NCBI GenBank assembly: GCA_963816795.1
Contig: CAWFLT010000004.1
Location: 186,001 to 250,000 of the forward strand
Direction of reading: 5' to 3'
Source: CAWFLT01 sp963816795
GTDB lineage: Bacteria > Acidobacteriota > Vicinamibacteria > Vicinamibacterales > SCN-69-37
Length of the DNA stretch: 64,000 nucleotides
Part shown: positions 10,076 through 18,257 of the stretch, piece after piece
How positions within the stretch are numbered: position 1 is the first letter of the stretch
How the letters are laid out: every line of letters starts with the position of its first letter
Position numbers and translations under genes: made by a program
The notes under the pieces: model-generated
The model's database searches: none
What the model was told of the DNA's origin: nothing
What the model saw: only the letters and a program-made list of their open reading frames with translations

Positions 10076-10535
10076 CTACGACGGCAGCGCCTCGATGACC
10101 GCAAGGAGATCGGGAGACGCTCCGCGCACGGCCTCGAGCGGGATCGCCCGATCGAATGTGGCCAGCCGTCCGCCCATCTTCCTGGCCAGTCCCAGCAGAT
10201 AGACGTCGGTCAGTTGCCGCGGCCCGCGGGCGAATTCCGGTGCGAACAGGGAGGTATCGGTCAGCGACACGGCGTCCGTCCAGGCGTGATGGTGCGCATC
10301 TGCCTGGAATCGCTTCAGGTGGCCGATCGCCTCGGTCGGGCGCACGACGCCGTCCGCCGACTGGCTGGTGACACGCCACCCGAATGAAGCCGTTCTCGGT
10401 GAGCGGACAGGTGGCCCAGCCGTAGGCGCGATGATCCGCAAGCCAGTCGTGCGCCAATTCGTGATGAATGTGGTCGGCAAAGAAGAGCGCGACCAGCACG
10501 TTGACGTCGAGCAGGGCCACGCGAGGGCGAGCCAC
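10076..10535 (-). CDS. vapC: PIN-domain toxin of a VapBC-type pair (frameshifted)
   Basis: A PIN-fold ribonuclease. The first acidic residue is in ALLDVNVLVALFF, with TENGFIRV midway. The C-terminal acidic cluster is in SLTDTSLFAPEF, GPRQLTDVYLLGLARKMGGRLATFDRAIP. The frame shifts near 10365, between GFIRV and SQSADGVVRP. Bridged, the protein is about 152 residues, a normal size. It follows its antitoxin by 5 bases. As sequenced it would be inactive; whether that is real or an assembly error is open. Confidence 0.83.
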
Positions 10536-10540
10536 GAGGT

Positions 10541-10762
10541 CTACTCGTCTCGAAGCGCGTTGACCGCCGCCATCGTCAGCGGCGCCGAGCCGGCGCGGCG
10601 GACGATCAGCGGCACGCCGTTGCGCACCCCCGCGGCTTTCGGCGCGGCGAGGGCCTTCCTGACCAACTCCGAGACGACTTGTCCCGCTGAGAGGCCTCGC
10701 ACCGCAGCCAGTTCCTTTGCCGCCTGCAGGATGTCCAAGTCGAGATCGAGGGTCGTTCTCAT
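10541..10762 (-). CDS. vapB: VapB-type antitoxin
   Basis: 73 residues from the ATG at 10762. MRTTLDLDLDILQAAKELA is a ribbon-helix-helix DNA-binding motif of the VapB kind, followed by a C-terminal tail (VRNGVPLIVRR) that would occupy the toxin groove. An upstream in-frame start exists, but the promoter at 10769-10797 makes this start the natural one. It is coupled to the toxin gene 5 bases downstream. Confidence 0.8.
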   Translation of the reverse strand: MRTTLDLDLDILQAAKELAAVRGLSAGQVVSELVRKALAAPKAAGVRNGVPLIVRRAGSAPLTMAAVNALRDE

Positions 10763-10768
10763 GTCAGG

Positions 10769-10797
10769 ATCATCACGCATCACGCATCTGATGTCAA
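10769..10797 (-). promoter_or_regulatory. vapBC promoter with overlapping 7-bp direct repeats
   Basis: Read on the minus strand: TTGACA (10797-10792), 17 bp, GATGAT (10774-10769), then 6 bases to the ATG, so the message would be leaderless. The spacer contains two tandem copies of GATGCGT (10788-10775), a likely site for the ribbon-helix-helix antitoxin. Confidence 0.5.
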
Positions 10798-10832
10798 GCA
10801 GAACGCTCGACACCAAGTCTGCGCGGCAGTAC

Positions 10833-10894
10833 GTAGGGCGGGCCGGGTTGGGGCCCGCCAACTGCACGCGGATTGCAGCCCAATCCGCGCTACG
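10833..10894. repeat. Three-stem palindromic element
   Basis: Two adjacent hairpins, GGCGGGCC/GGCCCGCC (10838-10860) and CGCGGATTG/CAATCCGCG (10867-10889), are enclosed by an outer CGTAG/CTACG pair (10833-10837, 10890-10894). It lies just downstream of the propeller gene stop and upstream of vapB. It resembles REP-type elements and may protect or end the transcript. Confidence 0.6.
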
Positions 10895-10909
10895 CGTTTG
10901 GAAACGGCT

Positions 10910-12218
10910 CTAGTCGTCTGCGAGCCGCGAACCTGGTCGCCGCTCGCCGACGACCCAGAGATGCGCGTCGGTCCGGATGAAGAGCTGGCCCTGGGAAATC
11001 GCGACCGAGCTCAGGCAGTACGGCGTGCACGGATCGTTGAACGTGTTCGAGGCAAGAATCTCGAACGTCGGGCCGGCGCGGAAGACGGTGGTGACGCCGG
11101 TGGTCTCGCCCGTGACGTAGATCTTGCCGTCGGCCAGCACCGGTGACGCGCTGTAGAAGTCGTTGGGCAGCCGGACCGGACCGTACACGAGCGTGCCGGT
11201 CTTGAGGTCGAGCTGTAGACGACGCCCGGTCTCGCTCACGAGATACAGGTACGTGCCGTCGCTGACGGGCGACGGTACGTCGGGCCCGCGATGGAACGTC
11301 CAGGCGACGTGCGTCTTCGCGATGTCGCCGGCGCCACCCGGTCGCAGCGCCACGAGCGGGTTGACGCGGCTCGGCGCGATGATGAGTCCGCCGGCGACGA
11401 GCGGCGACGAGATGAGTCGGAAGTTGCGCGCGCGATTCGGATTCAGTACGTCGGCCCGCCAGACTTCCGTGCCGGTGGCGGGATCGTGACCGGTGACGAG
11501 ATCGCCGCCGGTCGTCACGATCTCGGTCTTGCCGTCGTGCTGCAGCAGCGCCGGCGTCGTATACGAATCCGGCGATTCGTTGAGCGCGGGCGTCGGCCGC
11601 TCGGTCCGCCACATCGTCTTGCCGGTCGCCGCGTCGATCTTCATCACGTACGAGGCATCGTCGGTGAAGAAGCCGTGCAGCACCTGAACGTACAGCGCGC
11701 CCTCGTGCAGGAGCGGCGACGACGCGTAGCCGAACTGGAGGCCGAAGGCGCCGTGCTCCTTCGGCAGGTCGCGCATCCAGAGCTCCTTGCCGGCGAAGTC
11801 GAACGCCTTGAGCACGCCGGTGCCGGTCATCGCCCAGACGCGACGGCCGTCGGTGACCGGTGACGGCGACGACATGTTCTGCTTGTTGCCGATGCGATTG
11901 CCGTCCGAGAGCGGCCGCTTCCAGATCGGCGCGCGCGTGTTCCGATCGACGGCCCACAGCTCGATGCTGCCGGTGGCGCGCGCGGTCGCGACGTTGAGGA
12001 ACACGAGGTCGTTCCAGATGACCGGCGTGGCGCCGCTGAACGCCGGCAGCGGCAGTTTCCACGCGACGCCTTCCGTCGCGCTCCACTTGGTGGGCAGTCC
12101 GGTCTCGCGGCTGACCCCGTTCAGCGACGGGCCGCGCCACTGCGGCCAGTCGCGCGGCGAGGAGCGACGTTCCAGCGACGAGCGTGATCACGACGGCGGC
12201 GAGCGCGTGTTTTCGCAT
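10910..12218 (-). CDS. Exported PQQ-type beta-propeller protein, BamB-like (frameshifted)
   Basis: The ATG at 12218 gives a signal peptide (MRKHALAAVVITLVAGTSLLAA). The frame shifts near 12150-12160 into WPQWRGPSLNGVSRETGLP. Propeller blades of the PQQ/WD-like class follow: VWAMTGTGVLKAFDFAGKELW, SYVMKIDAATGKTMWRTE, LVTGHDPATGTEVWRAD. No dehydrogenase active site is seen, so a binding or scaffold role is more likely than an enzyme. This WPQWRGP-type family is common in Acidobacteria and Planctomycetes. Confidence 0.83.
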
Positions 12219-12278
12219 GTCCGACAGTCTATCCAACTCCTTGGTACGAACGCGGCTCATGCTCTTCGCGCGACCGCC

Positions 12279-12977
12279 GTGAGCCGACCGCGCGGGGACG
12301 TGATTTCGTCACCGGGTGACCGGCTCGCGGCTCGAGTCTGCGCGGATTTGGACCGATCGGGATCTTCGCGATTCTCGTCATCCTCGCCGGCAATCTTATC
12401 GTCGTGCCCCTCAGCGCCGTGCTGGTGCTGGTCTGGGCGCACCGGTCGCGCACGCCGTGGCGTGAGATCGGCTACGTCTCGCCCGAGAGCTGGCTCGCGC
12501 GACCGTCGTGCTCGGCAATCGACATTCGGCATCGCCTTCAAGCTTGCGATGAAGGCGATCGTGATGCCGCTCCTCGGCGCCCCTTCCCTCAATGAGGCGT
12601 ATCAGTTTCTGGTCGGCAACACGGCGGCGCTGCCGGCCATGCTGTATCTCATCACGGTCGGCGCGGGCTTCGGCGAGGAGACGCTGTTTCGAGGCTACCT
12701 GTTCGAGCGTTTGAGGAGACTCTTCGGGCCGAGCGCGCTGGCGACCACGTCGATTGTGCTGCTCTCGGCCGCCATCTTCGGCCTGGTCCATTATCCCGAG
12801 CAAGGCCTCGCCGGCGTCCAACAAGCCACCATCGTCGGCCTCGTGTTCGGGACGATCTACGCGTGGAGAGGGCAGTTGTTCCTGCTGATGATCGCGCACG
12901 CCGCGTTCGATCTGACGGCGGTGGCGATCATCTACTGGGATCTGGAACGCGAGGTGGCGCAGCTTGTGTTCAGGTAG
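12279..12977 (+). CDS. CPBP (CAAX-type) intramembrane protease (N-terminus frameshifted)
   Basis: The C-terminal core is clear: GFGEETLFRGYLFERL (EExxxR motif), IFGLVHYPEQGLAG (FxxxH) and MIAHAAFDLTA (HxxxD), the catalytic set of CPBP glutamic-type membrane proteases. The first membrane helix (IFAILVILAGNLIVVPLSAVLVLVW) is in another frame, so breaks are needed near 12320 and near 12520. The start is uncertain; GTG at 12279 is a candidate. Members cleave within membranes in prenyl-protein processing, immunity or signalling. The substrate here is unknown. Confidence 0.72.
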   Translation: MSRPRGDVISSPGDRLAARVCADLDRSGSSRFSSSSPAILSSCPSAPCWCWSGRTGRARRGVRSATSRPRAGSRDRRARQSTFGIAFKLAMKAIVMPLLGAPSLNEAYQFLVGNTAALPAMLYLITVGAGFGEETLFRGYLFERLRRLFGPSALATTSIVLLSAAIFGLVHYPEQGLAGVQQATIVGLVFGTIYAWRGQLFLLMIAHAAFDLTAVAIIYWDLEREVAQLVFR

Positions 12978-12991
12978 CGGCGGTGTGTTTG

Positions 12992-13171
12992 TCAGAGCCC
13001 GTGGCTCTGGCCGAGAGACCACGCTCGATCCAGTACCCGCTTTGGGCTCGCGCAGCTCTCTTCCTTCCAGCCGTCGTCGCCGTACGGCACCTGCTTCGTC
13101 AGTTTGGCGCCGTCCAACGGTAGGTGCTGCGGAACGGGAGCGGGATAGAATCCGGCACGCGACACCCACAT
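12992..13171 (-). CDS. Small hypothetical protein, 59 residues
   Basis: An intact frame from ATG (13171) to TGA (12992). It has balanced composition (GFYPAPVPQHLPLDGAK, YGDDGWKEESCASPKRVLD) and mostly G/C third positions, unlike the Arg-rich shadow frames around it. It is divergent from the nitrilase-fold gene, whose start is 2 bases away. No family is recognised, and no strong ribosome site is seen. It could equally be the surviving end of a longer gene. Confidence 0.35.
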   Translation of the reverse strand: MWVSRAGFYPAPVPQHLPLDGAKLTKQVPYGDDGWKEESCASPKRVLDRAWSLGQSHGL

Positions 13172-13172
13172 C

Positions 13173-14583
13173 GTGATGGCGCCCAGCTTCCCGTGGTTCC
13201 CAGACGTCCTGGCCGGTTGGTACGATCACTACGTCGCGCACCGCGTTGCCGCCGACATCGAGCAGTGGCGCTACGTGCGGCCACGGCTGGTGGAGCAGTG
13301 GACGTCCGAGCTCGCGCAGGCGCCGCATACCGCCGCCGCTCGCATCGAGCAGGCGATCGCGAAGCGGCCGACCGCGGCGGCGCGGCAGGAGCGGACGTTT
13401 CGCGCGTTGCAGGCAGCGTCGACCGCCTTCGAGCGCGTCGGCGTCACCACCGGCTACGCCTACGGCGGCGTCGAGTGGGCGGAGATTCGTCACCAGTGGT
13501 CGCAGCACGGCAATCTGGTGAAGCACGCCGCTGGCGTGCTGCTTCCTCGGCGGCCCCGGCGGCACGGCTGGCAGACGGCGCGGCCCGAACCGAAGATCTA
13601 TCACCCGGGCGCGATGTTCAGCGGGTTCCTCCGCCCTGCGGCGCCGCGCGATCTCGACATTGCGTTTCGCACGATGCCCGATCTCGAGCTGACCGAGCAG
13701 GCGATCGCACCGCAGCTACGCATCGCCGTTGCACCGCTCGTTAACGCCATGGACGAGCTGAAGTTCGAGCCGATCGACGATCCGGCGGGCCGACGCGCGT
13801 TTCGTGTCGGGCTGACCGATGCGGATGCGATCACCGAACGCGCCAAGCAGACGGTCGCGGTCGCCGGTCGGTTGCGGTGCGACGTCCTGCTGTTTCCCGA
13901 GCTCTGCCTCTCGCCGGCCGGACAGGCCGCGCTCCAGGCCGCGATGCCGTCACTCGTGACGCGGGCGGGTGGACGGCCCTGGCTGGTCGTCGCCGGCTCG
14001 TCGCTGACCCCGGCGGCGGGTGGTGGCTGTCACAACCGGGCCGTCGTGCTGGACGGGGAAGGCCGCGAGCGGCTGGCCCACAACAAGCTCCATCCGTACG
14101 AGATGTCGTCGCGCGAAGCCGATCGCTACGGCATCGGCGAAGCGCTCCACGACGAACCGCGCGTCGAAGACATCGTCGTCCAGCCGCGCCGGCTCGAGCT
14201 GCTCGAATGCCCGCTCGGCCGGACGGCGGTGCTGATCTGCGAGGACCTGTCGAACTTCGACACCTTCGGGCCGGTCGTGCAGGACTTCGAGGTCGATTGG
14301 CTGCTAGTGCCGGTGATGGACGGCGTGCAGACGACGACCCGCTGGACGGCGAGCTATTCGAGCGCGATTCGCGGTGGATTTCGGCACGGCGGTGCTCGTC
14401 GGTACGTGCGGCGCGCTGGCCGCGCCGCACCGCGCCCATCTTCTCGGTTCGTCGAACGCTGATCCGGGCGCGGCCTGCGGTTTGTTCACCCAGTTGCGCG
14501 GCTTCGCGCCGGCGAGCCAGTTGATGACGCAGGATCCGCTCGAGCCGTTGTTGGCCATCATTGACCTCACACCGTTCTGGTGA
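13173..14583 (+). CDS. Nitrilase-fold (carbon-nitrogen hydrolase) protein with novel N-terminal region (frameshifted)
   Basis: About 469 residues once bridged. Residues 1-200 are Arg-rich, mostly helical and unfamiliar (MAPSFPWFPDVLAGWYDHYV). Residues about 230-460 carry the Glu-Lys-Cys triad of the CN-hydrolase superfamily: FPELCLSP (E about 243), HNKLHPYEM (K about 305) and VLICEDLSNFD (C about 355). The frame breaks near 14372 and resumes with DFGTAVLVGTCGALAAPH, ending at TGA 14581-14583. The family hydrolyses nitriles or amides; nitrilase domains also occur in some defence proteins. Next is a 60-bp gap to a winged-helix gene. Function unknown. Confidence 0.7.
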
Positions 14584-14643
14584 CTCGGTCACGGGTTGGT
14601 GAACAGTCTTGAAATGATGGATATATGCTAGACAAAGTCCACA

Positions 14644-15643
14644 ATGGACGACCTGCTCCGCCGGATCGATTTGTCGAAGCCACCGGGCGACAACGCCGCC
14701 TGGCTCCGCTCGCTGTACCTGTTGGTGCTCGAGCGCGTGCGAGGCCGTTCAGGCCTTGGACGCCGGGGCGGCGGCCGATCACCTCGCGACAATCATCACC
14801 GAGTGGCAGAGCGCGGCGCACGCCCAGGGCGGGTCGAAGTGGACGATGTGGTATGTCGGTCACGCGCAGGGTCTGCTGGGGTTGCTCAGGACGGCGCTCG
14901 CGCAGGAGCTGCCGGCCGGCGTCGAGGCGCTGGCGCGGCGCAAACATGTGCCGCGGCTGCTGGACGCCCTCAAACACGGCGATCGCACGCTCTCGCATCT
15001 GGCGGATGAAACGGCGCTCGATCTCTCGTATGTCGATCGGGAAGTGACCCGACTGGCGGCAGCGGGTGCGGTCCGCACCGAGAAGCAGGGGCGGGAGCGA
15101 TGGGTGACGCTCACCGCGTCCGGCGGGTCGCTTCTCGATCTCGCGCGGCGCGCTCGACGCGGTGCCGGTGCCACGCGCGTGGCGCGCCGGCTCGACCAGG
15201 TGCTGCACGCGCTCGAGGAGCTCGGCCAACGGCAGCAGACACTCGAGCAACTCGTCACCCGCGCGCCAGCGAGCGACGAGCGACCATCGCACGTGGCTGA
15301 ACAGGCGCCTGCTTTCGAAGCGGGCGCGACGAGCGGGCCTGACCAGCGCACCCCCGGGCGCCCCAACGCCGGATCAGAAACACGCGCGGCCGAGCTTCAC
15401 GGGAACATCCGACGGCACCAGGCGCTCAAGCTGCAGCGGCTCGTCGCTCGCGTCGAAGCGTTGTCTCCAGACGACCCCAACGCGGCCGTCGCCGTGCACC
15501 AGGCCCAGTCGGCGTGGGCACGGCTGCGCGCGCTATTGCCGACTGAAACCAACCTGGTCAAGGGGCGATTCCTCAGGGCCTGCAAACGTGTCTTGGATCG
15601 CGCGCCACACCGCTCGACGCGTGGCGGCGACGAGATGGCGTAA
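14644..15643 (+). CDS. Winged-helix protein with long Arg-rich C-terminus (frameshifted)
   Basis: Starts MDDLLRRIDLSKPPGDNAAWLRSLYLLVLERV. The frame shifts near 14742 into LDAGAAADHLATIITEWQ. Residues about 106-157 look like a MarR/ArsR-type winged helix: LLDALKHGDRTLSHLADETALDLSYVDREVTRL (written in parts: LLDALKHGD, LSHLADET, DREVTRLAAAG, RERWVTLT). After a linker, a C-terminal helical part (LQRLVARVEAL, TETNLVKGRFLRACKRVLD) follows. No family is assigned. It is probably a regulator or DNA-binding partner of the neighbouring nitrilase-fold protein. Confidence 0.62.
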
Positions 15644-15661
15644 CGCTCGTGCAGAAGGGCC

Positions 15662-15916
15662 GTGCTGGAGCGTTGGCTTGGCGAACGCCTGATGAGGCGC
15701 TGCCTCGAAGTCGATGCGCAGGGGCTGACGCTCGGCACCGTGCAACCGATCATCGACGCGCTCGGGCCGTACGTGCCGATCGAGCAGTGGAGCGGGGCAG
15801 CAGCGACGCTCACCCGCGAGCTGCAGGCGATCGATCGCGACGCGTTCGCCTTCGAGCTGGCGCGCGAGTGGGTGAGGACGAGCCGCCGAGGAATGCGGTC
15901 AGGTGAAGGGGCCTGA
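15662..15916 (+). CDS. Small hypothetical protein, 84 residues
   Basis: GTG start at 15662 with AGAAGG just upstream, 18 bases after the winged-helix gene. The sequence is acidic and basic in patches (MLERWLGERLMRRCLEVDAQ, WSGAAATLTRELQAIDRDA) and predicted helical. No family is recognised. The spacing suggests it belongs to the same operon as 13173-15643. Confidence 0.5.
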   Translation: MLERWLGERLMRRCLEVDAQGLTLGTVQPIIDALGPYVPIEQWSGAAATLTRELQAIDRDAFAFELAREWVRTSRRGMRSGEGA

Positions 15917-15924
15917 ACGCCCTC

Positions 15925-17299
15925 TCACAGCGCGCCGTCGGCCCACGGCCCGGTGATCGCGAACGTGATGCCGGGACTCTGCATGTTGATGAACAGCCAC
16001 TCGCCGTTGGGACTGAACGTCGCGCCGGCGAATTCCGACCGCGGAAGTCGCCGGCGCGCCGGCCGCGGCCCGGCTCGATCACGGCGCAATTGCGGATGAA
16101 CTGAAAGATGCTGCCGTCACGGTGAGTCCGTGCACGAACGCCGTGCCGCCGCCGTCTTCGCAGAGGACGAGACCGCCGCGCGGGCTGACACAGATGTTGT
16201 CCGGCATGTTCAGGACGTCGCACGCCCGGCGACTCGTAGACCAGGCGCAGCCGCTGACTGCACCGGGTCGATCTCCCAGACCTGGCCCTTCTTCGCGTTG
16301 CCGCCGCTCGTCGCCGTGATGAAGATCTTGCCGCCGCCGTACCACGCGCCCTCGAGCCGCGCGAACGTCGCGCCGCCGGGCGCGAACCCTTGCGCGTAGA
16401 CGCCTTGGCCATCCTTGTCCTTTGCGTGGCCGCGGTCGGCGTGATCGATCGGGACCCACGTGATCGGATACTCGACCCCGGCCGGCTGGTCCGTACGGGT
16501 GTCGAATCGCGGTCGCTTGTCGATCGCCAGCATCTCGAGCGTCGCCACCCCTGGCGAGGTCGCCCTTCACCTTCGGAATGAAACGATAGAGCCCTGACGC
16601 ACCGGCGTCCTCGGTCTCGTAGACGATGCCCGTGGCGGGATCGACCGCGACGGCTTCGTGGACGAAGCGGCCCATCGCGACGAGCGGCTCACAGGTCGGC
16701 TTGCCGCTGGAGCGGCACCTCGAACACGTAGCCGTGTTCGCGCTTGTAGGTCGCCTTCGGCGCCGGCTCGACCAGCGATTCCTCGCACGTCAGCCAGGTG
16801 CCCCACGGCGTGGCGCCGCCGGCGCAGTTGCGGACCGTTCCCGCCAGGCTCGTGCGGCCGCCGATCCACGCGCCCGTTCCCTCGTCGAATTCGATCGTCG
16901 TCGTGCCGCCGGCGGCGCCGGGGTCGTAGCTGATCGCCGGATCGAACGACGGCGCCGGACGATTCCTCGTGATTGCGAACGAGCAGGACGCGACTGGCCC
17001 TCGCCGCGGAACGCCGCCATGCCGTCGTGAGCCGCCGGCGTGAACTTGCCGCCGTCGAGCGGATCGCCGGTCCAGCCATAGCTCGCAGTAGCGGAATCCG
17101 TCCGGGAGTGCGAGGAGGGCAAGCCCGGTGGCTTCGTCCTCGCGCGGACTGAGCGGGCCGTATCCAGGGCGGCTGGTCGGGCGACGCCGCGCAGGAGAGT
17201 CCGCGCTGAGACGAGCGACGAACGCTTCGAGCGGCCCGGCGATCGTGAAGCCGCCCGCGAGCGCGGATCGTGAATGAACGCGCGGCGTGTCATCGACAT
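15925..17299 (-). CDS. PhoX/DUF839-family secreted phosphatase (multiple frameshifts)
   Basis: Reads as a PhoX-type beta-propeller across several frames. In order: MSMTRRAFIHD (twin-Arg start), TGDPLDGGKFTPAAHDGMAAF, LVRNHEE, GGATPWGTWLTCEES, GRFVHEAVAVDPATGIVYETED, FARLEGAWYGGGKIFITATSGG, NMPDNICVSPRGGLVLCEDGGG, and the usual end ITFAITGPWADGAL at 15925. PhoX enzymes are Tat-exported, Ca/Fe-dependent alkaline phosphatases. At least six frame changes (about 16050, 16125, 16230, 16550, 16705, 16965 and others) make this the most damaged gene here, so genuine decay is possible. Confidence 0.75.
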
Positions 17300-17380
17300 G
17301 CTCGACCTCCAGCGCCGATCGATCCTGAGCGCGAGGCCCAGCCTACGCGGCGCATTTGTCGGTGATGTAAACGCGCTGTA

Positions 17381-17451
17381 TCGCTTACTTCAGCGTGGGG
17401 CCCCACCCCCACGCCTCGGGCCGCGCCGCCTTGCGACGCGGGTGTCGACTT
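17381..17451. repeat. GC-rich palindromic intergenic repeat, copy B
   Basis: TCGCTTACTTCAGCG leads into GTGGGGCCCCACCCCCACGC, followed by the hairpin CCGCGCCGCCTTGCGACGCGG and GTGTCGACTTA. It is nearly the same as copy C at 19696-19770 and shares its core with copies A and D. It lies between PhoX and the SDR gene. Confidence 0.68.
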
Positions 17452-17480
17452 ACTCCCGGACCTCCAGCGCTCTTCACTCC

Positions 17481-18257
17481 CTACAGTCTGCCGACGCTGA
17501 GACCCCCATCGACGTGAATGACGCTGCCCGTGGCGTAGGGGACATCGCCCCGGAGGAGCGCGGCGACCGTCCGGCCGACGTCGGTGGCCGTGCCCCAGCG
17601 GCCGGCGGGGACGAGGCCGTCGGCGATGCGCCGATCGTAGACCTCGCGCACGCCGGCGGTCATGTCGGTCTGGATGATGCCGGGTCGCACTTCGTACACG
17701 GGGATGCCGTGCGGCGCCAGCTTCGTCGCGAACAGCTTCACCGCCATCGCCAGACCCGCTTTGCTGACGCAGTACTCGCCGCGATTGGGCGACGCCAGTT
17801 CGGCCGAGACCGACGTGATGAAGACGATGGCGGGAGTCGCGCTGGCGCCCTCCGAGGTCTTGGCGCGTTCGATCAACTGCCGCGCCACGGCCTGCGTGAG
17901 AAAGTACGGCCCCTGCAGATTGGTCCGCACGAGATCCTCGAAGCTCTCTTCGGTGGCGTCGAGCAGATCGGCGCGCACGCGCGGCGCGCGGCCGGCGTTG
18001 TTGACGAGCGCGTCGATGCCGCCGAACGCGTCGGTGACGCCCTCGACGAGCGCGGCGCGATCGGCGGCGACGCCGACGTCCGCACGCCAATACTCCGCGC
18101 GGCGGCCGCCGTGTCGTAGCGCCTGCATGACGTCAGCGACGTCGTCGGCCGGCCGCATCCCGCACACGGCGAGATCCCAGCCGTCGGCCGCGAGCGCCTG
18201 GGCGATGCCCAAGCCGATGCCGCGTGTGCCACCGGTGACGAGCGCGAGCTTAGACAC
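17481..18257 (-). CDS. SDR-family oxidoreductase (FabG/KduD-like)
   Basis: 258 residues from GTG at 18257. It has the nucleotide-binding TGGTRGIGLG, the structural NNAG, the catalytic Ser in FITSVSAELAS, and YCVSKAG (YxxxK). The C-terminus has GIIQTDMTAGV and ATGSVIHVDGGLS. These are cytoplasmic NAD(P)-dependent dehydrogenases. It lies directly after the GH88 gene on the same strand. A role on the keto-uronate released by GH88, as KduD has in pectin catabolism, is plausible but inferred; sequence alone cannot separate it from 3-oxoacyl reductases. Confidence 0.87.
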   Translation of the reverse strand: MSKLALVTGGTRGIGLGIAQALAADGWDLAVCGMRPADDVADVMQALRHGGRRAEYWRADVGVAADRAALVEGVTDAFGGIDALVNNAGRAPRVRADLLDATEESFEDLVRTNLQGPYFLTQAVARQLIERAKTSEGASATPAIVFITSVSAELASPNRGEYCVSKAGLAMAVKLFATKLAPHGIPVYEVRPGIIQTDMTAGVREVYDRRIADGLVPAGRWGTATDVGRTVAALLRGDVPYATGSVIHVDGGLSVGRL

